From Rikenellaceae bacterium (lineage in GTDB: Bacteria; Bacteroidota; Bacteroidia; Bacteroidales; Rikenellaceae), in the NCBI GenBank assembly GCA_031286025.1, contig JAITVB010000238.1, positions 1-14,059 of the forward strand: a DNA stretch of 14,059 nucleotides. The letters run 5' to 3'. Shown piece by piece: positions 7,642 to 14,059 of this stretch. Each line of letters opens with the position of its first letter. The stretch's first letter is position 1. Position numbers and translations under genes: made by a program. The notes under the pieces were generated by a model that worked only from the letters and a program-made list of their open reading frames with translations, was not told where the DNA came from and searched no databases.

Positions 7642-8768
7642 TTGCACTTCTGGCCGACGATATTACCGGCGCCGCCGAATCGGCGGGCGTAGGGCTGCGC
7701 TTCGGACTGCGGGTGACGTTGGCCACCGAGGCCGTAAAACCGGCCTGCTTGTCGGCTTGTGACTTGTTGGTCGTGGCGACCGACACCCGGTCGATGGAAC
7801 GTGATAAGGCGGTCAGTGTTTCGCACGGTATCGCCCATGAACTTTTTGTCATGGGGTTCCGGCAGTTTTTCAAGAAAATCGACTCGGTATTGCGCGGCCA
7901 TGTGGCTGCCGAACTTCGCGCGCTGATGGATGAAACAGGCTTTCAGCGGGCACTCTGCCTTCCCGCAAATCCTTCACGGGGGCGGGTAACCCGGGAGGGG
8001 ATTTATTTTATTAACGACATCCCGCTCGATCGTACCGAATTCCGTAACGACCCTGAATTTCCGGCCCGCACGGCCTCGGTCGCCGACATCCTCGGCCAGG
8101 GGCGGGTGACCGACACCGACACCCCGATCGAGGGGGAAGGCATTTTCGTCGGAAACGCCTCTTCGCAAGACGACCTCGACCAATATGCCCGCCGGATCGA
8201 ATCGGGCGTATTGCCTGCCGGAGGAGCCGACTTCTTCGCCGCCTGGCTCGCTTCGTTGGGTCATAGCGAAAAACCTGCGGAGAAATTTGCCGGATTGCAA
8301 GGCGCCCCTGTCATCGTCGCCTGCGGCAGCACGGCTAACCACGGGATCGCCCAATTTCCGTATGTCAAACGACACGACATCCCCGTCTGCCCCATGCCCC
8401 GCGATCTGTTCGAAGGCCGGGCCGAAGCCGGCGGATGGATCGATCAACTAAAAGAGACGTACCGCAACGCCGGATCGATCATCATCGCCATCGGCCACCC
8501 GTCGGAAGGCGGAAAAGTTTTTGCGGAGCGCCTGCGCCAAGCGATGGCTCAAGCCATCACCGAACTGATGGCCATGCAGCCACCCGCCGAACTCATCATC
8601 GAAGGCGGCGCAACAGTCTTCGAAACGATGCACCGCCTGGGTTGGAACCGCTTCGAAGTAACCGAAGAAATCATTCCCGGCGTCGTCCGCCTCGCCCCCG
8701 CTGTCCCGGGACTTCACCTCACCATCAAACCCGGCAGCTATCCCTGGGGCGACAGACTTTTTAGGTAA
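7638..8768 (+). CDS. Four-carbon acid sugar kinase (DUF1537/OtnK-DtnK family)
   Basis: A 376-residue cytoplasmic ATP-dependent kinase of the family established as phosphorylating D-threonate, L-threonate or D-erythronate at O4. The N-terminal substrate-binding domain has ADDITGAAES (6-15), TDTRS (48-52), KKIDSVLRGHVAAEL (79-93) and the stretch around PANPSRGRVTREG (109-121). The C-terminal nucleotide-binding domain has CGSTANHG (229-236), EGGATVFETMHRLG (322-335) and a final KPGSYPWGDRLF. The family usually has GGDT or GGET and KPGNFG at the last two sites. Here they read GGAT and KPGSYPWG, and the protein is shorter than the usual roughly 400-440 residues, so it is a divergent member. It starts within the pdxA2 stop codon and is the last gene of the operon. 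The exact acid isomer is unknown. Confidence 0.87.
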   Translation: MIALLADDITGAAESAGVGLRFGLRVTLATEAVKPACLSACDLLVVATDTRSMERDKAVSVSHGIAHELFVMGFRQFFKKIDSVLRGHVAAELRALMDETGFQRALCLPANPSRGRVTREGIYFINDIPLDRTEFRNDPEFPARTASVADILGQGRVTDTDTPIEGEGIFVGNASSQDDLDQYARRIESGVLPAGGADFFAAWLASLGHSEKPAEKFAGLQGAPVIVACGSTANHGIAQFPYVKRHDIPVCPMPRDLFEGRAEAGGWIDQLKETYRNAGSIIIAIGHPSEGGKVFAERLRQAMAQAITELMAMQPPAELIIEGGATVFETMHRLGWNRFEVTEEIIPGVVRLAPAVPGLHLTIKPGSYPWGDRLFR

Positions 8769-8851
8769 CGACGCGACAGCACGGATACTTTTCACCAAAA
8801 GCGTTCGTCGAAACTTTCCTGCAATTTCAAAAGACAATTCCCCAAAGCCAT
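8769..8851. other. Convergent intergenic gap, no gene or clear plus-strand terminator
   Basis: This short stretch follows the kinase stop. It has only a weak CTTTT-cacc-AAAAG stem near 8788 and no hairpin plus T-run that would end plus-strand transcription. The operon transcript may therefore run into the palindrome at 8858-8883 or read through antisense to the susD-like gene. Confidence 0.4.
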
Positions 8852-8883
8852 AAAAAACTTTGCGGGCCGATCGGCCCGCAAAG
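8852..8883 (-). terminator. Strong intrinsic terminator of the SusC/SusD transcript
   Basis: Positions 8858-8883 form a perfect 26-bp palindrome: an 11-bp G+C-rich stem (CTTTGCGGGCC and its complement) around GATC. On the minus strand it is followed at once by TTTTTT (8857-8852), the standard pattern for Rho-independent termination. It is about 40 bp beyond the SusD-like stop. On the plus strand the hairpin is followed by CACCCAC without a U-run, so it should terminate poorly in that direction. Confidence 0.9.
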
Positions 8884-8923
8884 CACCCACAAATTACCAT
8901 TCACCAACCTCAGTTCCTGGGCG

Positions 8924-11023
8924 TTACTGATTGGCTAATCCATATTGGTTGACCAGTTTGCCTTTGGAGGCAAGGACTACGTCGCCCGGGTAGGGCATCA
9001 GGTAGCGGGCGGGACGACCGGCCGCCTTGTCGGCGTCGGTGTAACCGCTGAAATTGTTGATGATCGGAGCGCTGTACTGTGCCCCGCCGCTGCCAAAGTA
9101 GGTCGCTCCCCAAGCCTCGGCTTTATAGCCCTGTTGGCGGAGGACGGTTTTTTCAGCCTCGGTCAGGTGTTTGAAGACCCCTTTCATCGCAAGGTTGGAG
9201 TTGACGGGTGCCCAGTTGGGCGCTTCACCGATGCCGCGCCAACCGGGGTGGAGGAGCGGATTGTCCTCCTGGCCCACGGGACAGCCGTAAGTGAGGCCGA
9301 CGGCGGTGGTATAACCGGCGGCTGTCATGTCGGCAGCAGACATCGACTTGACATAGATCGTATCGGCCATTTCCAACCCGGTCGGGAAGACGCAATAGCC
9401 TTTGGCCCTGATCTGGTCGGTCATCGACATCAACTGCTTGCGGACGCTGAGGATACTGTCGCCCAACGTATTCCAACGCACGAGGTCGAATTTGCGCACA
9501 CGTTCGCCGAAGAGTTCCCAACCGCGTTCATCGACCACGGCCTTGAAGACCTCGGTCGGTGAGTTGAACTCGGCGAGGTAATCGGTCACCTTGGCCTGTT
9601 GGTCTTCGGCGGCAAAGGCGCGCGAGCGTACCTGGCGGATCAGTTCCTTGGCCTTGGCGGCAGAGTATCCGCCTTCACCGGCGCCGGCCAACACGGTTTC
9701 GCACTCGGCCATCAGCAGGATCATGTCGGCCAGGCGCATATAGACCTGATTGATCCCCGTGTTGGACGTTCCGCGGAAAGTCGGATTGACCATCCGGATC
9801 TTGTCCCACTTGTTGAGCGAGATGCCCCCCACCCCGCCGTCGGTCTGCGCGCCGGGTTGGTAGGGCTTTTCAACACCGCCCGTGGTGTAGGAAACGGTCG
9901 CGGTCACGTCGCGGCGCAAGTCCTTCGGGTCGAAGTTGTAGTAATAGGTCGGCTGTGCACGAATACCGCCGTATTGCTTGCTGGAATTGTCGTTCGAACT
10001 GGCGCCGGGATGTGCGCGGGCGTAAGTGTAACCGATGTCGCCGTCGTTGTCGCGGGCCATGGCCAGTTCCCAAAGTGATTCGGCGTTCGTCTTATAGTCC
10101 ATCTGGTCTTGGAAAATCAGTTGGTAAGGATTGCTAAATATCCCGTTTTTCCCGCTGTTGACATTGGTGCGGGAGTCGGCGGTAAGCAAGCGGTGGTGGC
10201 CGGCGCCTTCGCCTTCGATCAGGACTTTGAGGGCGGTGTGTGCACGCTTGTAATATGATTTCCAGTTGGCCTCGTCGCGTTTCATCGTCCCCCATCCGGC
10301 GGGATTACCCTCTTCGGGCATTAGCGTATAGCCCCCGCGCTGCAGGGCGATGCGGGCGATCAACCCCAGGGTGTAGCCGCGACCGATGCGCTCGGTTTGC
10401 TGCGGAATCTGGTCGGCCCACATCATAATCTTTTCGACCCGTTCGAGTTCGTCAAGCAGGTAATCCTGTATCTCCCAACGCGAGGTGGGACTTTTGTAAA
10501 AATCGTCGCCGGCACGGGTGGGCTTGATCAGGAACGGCACATCGCCATAGATGAGCGTAAGCATCCTGTAACAGGTGGCACGCAGGGTGATGGCCTCGCC
10601 GTACATTTGAGTATAGGAGCTGACTTCCTCGGTATCCTTGATCCAGGGGTTGGCGGTTTCCATCCCTTCGATGATCAGGTTGGCCACGTTGATTGCCTTG
10701 AAAGACTGTTCCCAACAGTTTCTGTACTCCGAGGAGAGGAAAGTGGAGGTTCCGCTCGGGTAGAAGTGCATAAATTCGGCCCAGGTGGCGAATTCGGGAC
10801 GGATCTCGATGTCCGATCCCGGACATTCGTAGGCCTTGGCGGCTAGCGCCTGTCCCGCCTTGGCCGTCGAGTAGACATTGAGCAGGGCTTTGAACGTTTC
10901 TTCTTCGGACGAGAAGACATAGCCGTCATCGAACAGCGATAACCTTTCGACGGTCAGGTCCCGGCAGCCGCTCATCCCGAAGAGCACCGACAGCAGGGCG
11001 AGGCTTGATATGATATTTTTCAT
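8924..11023 (-). CDS. SusD/RagB-family outer-membrane nutrient-binding lipoprotein
   Basis: A 699-residue surface lipoprotein that binds a ligand and caps a partner SusC barrel. The N-terminus MKNIISSLALLSVLFGMSGC is a lipoprotein signal peptide with the acylated cysteine at C20. The lipobox MSGC has an unusual Met at -3. RagB/SusD features include ARIALQRGGY in the helical repeat region, YMRLADMILLMAECE, IRQVRSRAF, and the C-terminal DERGWELFGERVRKFDLVRWN. The protein ends with PGDVVLASKGKLVNQYGLANQ, as is typical of the family. It is longer than the common 500-600 residues, so it may carry extra loops. It begins 18 bp after the SusC-like stop with no Shine-Dalgarno sequence, so the two are cotranscribed. 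The ligand is unknown, because no glycoside hydrolase, lyase or peptidase is in the window. Confidence 0.95.
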   Translation of the reverse strand: MKNIISSLALLSVLFGMSGCRDLTVERLSLFDDGYVFSSEEETFKALLNVYSTAKAGQALAAKAYECPGSDIEIRPEFATWAEFMHFYPSGTSTFLSSEYRNCWEQSFKAINVANLIIEGMETANPWIKDTEEVSSYTQMYGEAITLRATCYRMLTLIYGDVPFLIKPTRAGDDFYKSPTSRWEIQDYLLDELERVEKIMMWADQIPQQTERIGRGYTLGLIARIALQRGGYTLMPEEGNPAGWGTMKRDEANWKSYYKRAHTALKVLIEGEGAGHHRLLTADSRTNVNSGKNGIFSNPYQLIFQDQMDYKTNAESLWELAMARDNDGDIGYTYARAHPGASSNDNSSKQYGGIRAQPTYYYNFDPKDLRRDVTATVSYTTGGVEKPYQPGAQTDGGVGGISLNKWDKIRMVNPTFRGTSNTGINQVYMRLADMILLMAECETVLAGAGEGGYSAAKAKELIRQVRSRAFAAEDQQAKVTDYLAEFNSPTEVFKAVVDERGWELFGERVRKFDLVRWNTLGDSILSVRKQLMSMTDQIRAKGYCVFPTGLEMADTIYVKSMSAADMTAAGYTTAVGLTYGCPVGQEDNPLLHPGWRGIGEAPNWAPVNSNLAMKGVFKHLTEAEKTVLRQQGYKAEAWGATYFGSGGAQYSAPIINNFSGYTDADKAAGRPARYLMPYPGDVVLASKGKLVNQYGLANQ

Positions 11024-11041
11024 CGTTTCAATGTTTGGGGG

Positions 11042-14000
11042 TTAGAAAGTAAGGTTGAGGCCGAAAGTGAACGTTCGGGCACGCGGATAGGCGTCGGAGT
11101 CGACCCCCGGCGTCAGGTTTCTATTCGCGTGGTCAGTCGTCGCGCGGGAGTCCACCTCGGGGTCGAGGCCCGAGTAGCCGGTCCAGGTATGGACGTTGTA
11201 GACCGTCGCGTAGAAACGCAGATTCTGGAGGGAGGCCTTCCTGACGATCTTCTCCGGCAAGGTATACCCTATCGTGAGGGTGTTCAGGCGCAGGAACGAG
11301 CCGTCTTCGATACACCACGAGTGGAGGATGGGCACATTCTGGTAGGGATACCAGTACCGGGCGTCCCTATTCATCGCGTCGAGCAGGGCCGGGTCGGAAA
11401 CGCGCTTGCCCTGGTCGTCGTAGATCCGGTAGCGGTTCTCCATGTACTTGGGCACGTTGACGTGGGTCCTGTTCTGACTCATCGTCACGCTGAAGAGTTT
11501 TTGATAGTTAAAGATATCGTTGCCGTACGAGTAGTTGAAGTTGGCCGACAGGTCCAATCCCTTCCACGCCGCGCTGAGGCCGAACCCTCCGGTGAAATCC
11601 GGAATGGTGTTGCCGATCACCGTTACGTCGTCGGTTTCATTGATATTGTCCGGGTCGGAACGGCCTTCGGTCTTCATCGCCTTGAATTTCAGCGCGCCGG
11701 GGAACGGCCGGTTGGTGTCGCCCGAAACGCCGCTGGGCAGCTGATAGAGCATGGTCGAGTTGTAAACGCCCGGTTTGAGGGTGTATACATTGTTGGCGGC
11801 GTCATAATTGAAGTCGGCCGTGGTGTAGAAACCTTCGGTGGTGTAACCGCGGATCAGTCCGATCGATTTGCCCAGTTCGAAGAGATAGTCGACCTTGGGC
11901 AGCATCAGCGAATTGAGGCCCGACTGCACGCTCATCACGTTCATGTTGTCGGCCAGTTTCTCGATTTTGTTCTTGTTGTGAGCGATGTTAAAGTTGGCCG
12001 ACAGCAGGAAGTCCTTCGTGCGGATGATGTCGCCGCCGAGGGTCAGTTCGATCCCGCGGTTGCGGGTCTGCCCGATGTTGGTCCACTGGCTGCTGTAACC
12101 GAGATAGGTCGGCACGGCGGAGTTGATCAGCAGGTCCTTGGTCGTGTTCCAATAGTATTCGACCGTCCCGTAGAACCGGTTTTTCCACAGGCCGAAGTCG
12201 ACGCCGAGGTTGCGGGTGATCGTCGTTTCCCACTTGATATCGGGGTTGGCCAGTTCGCCGGAGGAGATCTTCAGGTAGTCCTGGCGGACGTTGTTGAACG
12301 GGTAGCCGTTGGTGCCGGTGTTCCACATCTGGCGCCAACGGTCGTCCCCGATGCGGTCGTTGCCAGCCTGGCCGTAACTCACGCGCACCTTGAGGTTGTC
12401 GAGCCACAGGCGGGCGCCTTTCATAAACGGTTCCTCGGAAAGTCTCCAAGCGATCGCCCCGGCGGGGAACACGCCCCATTGGTTGCCTTTCTTGAAGACG
12501 TCCGAACCGTCGGCGCGCACCGTCGCGGTGAACAGGTAGCGGTCTTTCAGGGTATAGTTGACCCGGCCGAAGTAGGATTCGCGCTTCGAGGGCGCATCCT
12601 GGCCGTGGCTCATCCCGATATCGGAGATGGGTTGGTCCTTGCTGTACTGGCTGAACATGGCGAACGTCTGCGCCGCATTCCAGTAAGCCGGGAAATTCTT
12701 GGCCGACATCTTCGATTTTTCGCCACGGCTGCTGCTGAATTCGTAGCCGCCCATCAGGTTGAGGCGGTGGTCGCGGCCCAAGCCCTGAACCTCATAGGTG
12801 GCCGTGCCCACGTATCGGTAACTGTTCGTATTGTTCTGTTCGACAGAAGCCGACGGGCCTTTGTCCGTGCGGTTGATCAGCAGGCCCGACCAGGCGTATA
12901 CCTTTTCCCACCTGCCTGCCATCTGGCCTTCGGCGCGCAGCACAAGGCCCTCGATCGGCTCGTAGTTGAGGCCGACGCGGCCGGTGAAGGCCGACGACTT
13001 TCTCTGGTTGAAGCGGTTGTTCATCAGCGCGATCGGGTTGTAGATCGGATCGACGCTTTCGGTGTGCATATTGAAGTTGGGGTTGGTCGTCGGACTGATA
13101 TCGCCCAACGGATCGACCGGCGGACGGGTCATCAGGCCGCTCAGCGACGTCCCGTCCGGATTGTTCGTCCGGTTGTTGACATACTGAAAGTTGATGTCGG
13201 CGTTCAGTTTCGGGGTGATCACCTGGTTCAGGCGGGCGATCACCGTGTTGCGCTTGCGCCAGTCCTGGATGCGGAGGGCGTCGTTCTTGAAGTTATTGTA
13301 GTTGACGCTGTACCTCGTCCGTTCGTTCCCGCCGCTCATATTGATATTGTGCGACCACGAGGTGTTGTTCTGGCCGTAGAATTCGCGCTGCCAGTCGAGG
13401 AACGGCACGTTGTCGTAAGCGTCGAGACTCGTTTTGAAAGCGTTGGGATTGGCCGCAGTCGACTCCTGCAGGGCATAGGCCTTCATGAAACCGTCGAGTT
13501 GGTGCAACGGGTTGACGTCGAAGATCTCGTAGTTCATCCGCACAAATTCCTTGGCGCTCATCACATCGAGGTATCGGGATATCTGTTTGAACTGGACGTA
13601 GCCGTCGTAAGTGATCTTGATCTTTCCGGCCTGGGGGGCCTTGGTGGTGAGGATCACCACGCCGTTCGCGCCGCGGGCGCCATAGATGGCGGTGGCCGAA
13701 GCGTCCTTGAGCACGTCGATGCTTTCGATCATGTTGGCCGGGATATCGCTGATATCTGTGGTCGGCACCCCGTCGACAACGAACAACGGGTCGTTGCTCT
13801 GGGTGATCGACCCGCCGCCGCGGATGCGCACTTTCACGCTCGCGCCGGGCGAACCGTCGGAGGTGGTGATGTTGACCCCGGCCATGCGTCCCTGCATCGC
13901 CTGGGTGACATTGGTCACGGGCACCGCCTGCATGTCCCGTCCGGTGACCGAGGCCACGGATCCTGTCAGGTCTCGGCGCTTCACCGTGCCGTAACCGATC

Positions 14001-14059
14001 ACCACCACGTCTTCGAGCTGCAGGGCGTCCTCGGCCAGAACGATGTCGATCCGGGTCTG
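11042..14059 (-). CDS. SusC/RagA-family TonB-dependent outer-membrane transporter, N-terminus missing
   Basis: The C-terminal roughly 1005 residues of a TonB-linked beta-barrel that imports ligand together with SusD. The frame is open to the right window edge. The first visible residues, QTRIDIVLAEDALQLEDVVVIGYGTVKRR, are the end of the carboxypeptidase-regulatory-like domain followed by the family's EDVVVIGYG motif. Signal peptide and most of that domain are therefore outside the window, and no in-frame start should be placed at the internal GTG near 14008. The plug has DPLFVVDGVP and the SusC signature MIESIDVLKDASATAIYGARGANGVVILTTK. The long barrel follows, ending in the outer-membrane C-terminal phenylalanine pattern RTFTFGLNLTF. 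The gene is upstream of and cotranscribed with the SusD-like gene. Any sigma/anti-sigma regulator would lie beyond the edge. Confidence 0.96.
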   Translation of the reverse strand, partial: QTRIDIVLAEDALQLEDVVVIGYGTVKRRDLTGSVASVTGRDMQAVPVTNVTQAMQGRMAGVNITTSDGSPGASVKVRIRGGGSITQSNDPLFVVDGVPTTDISDIPANMIESIDVLKDASATAIYGARGANGVVILTTKAPQAGKIKITYDGYVQFKQISRYLDVMSAKEFVRMNYEIFDVNPLHQLDGFMKAYALQESTAANPNAFKTSLDAYDNVPFLDWQREFYGQNNTSWSHNINMSGGNERTRYSVNYNNFKNDALRIQDWRKRNTVIARLNQVITPKLNADINFQYVNNRTNNPDGTSLSGLMTRPPVDPLGDISPTTNPNFNMHTESVDPIYNPIALMNNRFNQRKSSAFTGRVGLNYEPIEGLVLRAEGQMAGRWEKVYAWSGLLINRTDKGPSASVEQNNTNSYRYVGTATYEVQGLGRDHRLNLMGGYEFSSSRGEKSKMSAKNFPAYWNAAQTFAMFSQYSKDQPISDIGMSHGQDAPSKRESYFGRVNYTLKDRYLFTATVRADGSDVFKKGNQWGVFPAGAIAWRLSEEPFMKGARLWLDNLKVRVSYGQAGNDRIGDDRWRQMWNTGTNGYPFNNVRQDYLKISSGELANPDIKWETTITRNLGVDFGLWKNRFYGTVEYYWNTTKDLLINSAVPTYLGYSSQWTNIGQTRNRGIELTLGGDIIRTKDFLLSANFNIAHNKNKIEKLADNMNVMSVQSGLNSLMLPKVDYLFELGKSIGLIRGYTTEGFYTTADFNYDAANNVYTLKPGVYNSTMLYQLPSGVSGDTNRPFPGALKFKAMKTEGRSDPDNINETDDVTVIGNTIPDFTGGFGLSAAWKGLDLSANFNYSYGNDIFNYQKLFSVTMSQNRTHVNVPKYMENRYRIYDDQGKRVSDPALLDAMNRDARYWYPYQNVPILHSWCIEDGSFLRLNTLTIGYTLPEKIVRKASLQNLRFYATVYNVHTWTGYSGLDPEVDSRATTDHANRNLTPGVDSDAYPRARTFTFGLNLTF

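Overview
The window looks like a chromosomal segment of a Bacteroidota (Bacteroidales) bacterium. The evidence is a paired SusC/SusD outer-membrane import system, AT-rich leaders without clear Shine-Dalgarno sequences, and a bacterial DnaK of typical length. The G+C-rich coding sequence beside AT-rich intergenic DNA would suit an Alistipes-like (Rikenellaceae) genome, but the genus is only a guess.

Layout from left to right. (1) Bases 1-95, minus strand: the broken beginning of a small zinc-ribbon protein of a type I associate with Bacteroidales mobile elements. It is frameshifted after about 22 codons and cut by the window edge. Bases 96-230 hold its AT-rich upstream region, including an 11-bp-spaced direct repeat. 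(2) dnaK, minus strand, followed by a clear intrinsic terminator at 220-265. (3) A 268-bp divergent intergenic region (2199-2466) with three small symmetric or repeated motifs, which must carry the start signals for dnaK and for the operon on the other strand. (4) A compact plus-strand operon, 2467-8768: a DHDPS/NAL-family aldolase or dehydratase, an SSS-family Na+/solute symporter, an iron-dependent alcohol dehydrogenase, a frameshifted GNAT acetyltransferase, a PdxA2-like dehydrogenase and a DUF1537 four-carbon acid sugar kinase. (5) A convergent gap with a strong palindromic terminator serving the minus strand (8852-8883). (6) A SusD-like lipoprotein and a SusC-like TonB-dependent receptor on the minus strand; the receptor's N-terminus lies beyond the right edge.

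How the genes may work together. DUF1537 kinase plus PdxA2 is the established pair that phosphorylates a four-carbon sugar acid at O4, then oxidises and decarboxylates it to dihydroxyacetone phosphate. Here the pair is translationally coupled and shares an operon with a pyruvate-type lyase, an Fe-alcohol dehydrogenase and a sodium symporter. That suggests a sugar-acid catabolic route in which the symporter brings in the acid, the lyase and dehydrogenase process one branch, and the kinase/PdxA2 pair processes a C4 acid. The substrate cannot be read from the sequence. The convergent SusC/SusD pair could bring a related ligand across the outer membrane, but no glycan-degrading enzyme is present to support that.

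The most notable points are the uncharacterised combination of enzymes in the operon, the departures of the aldolase and kinase from their family motifs, and two broken genes (the zinc-ribbon fragment and the GNAT). Each broken gene can be restored by a one-base change.
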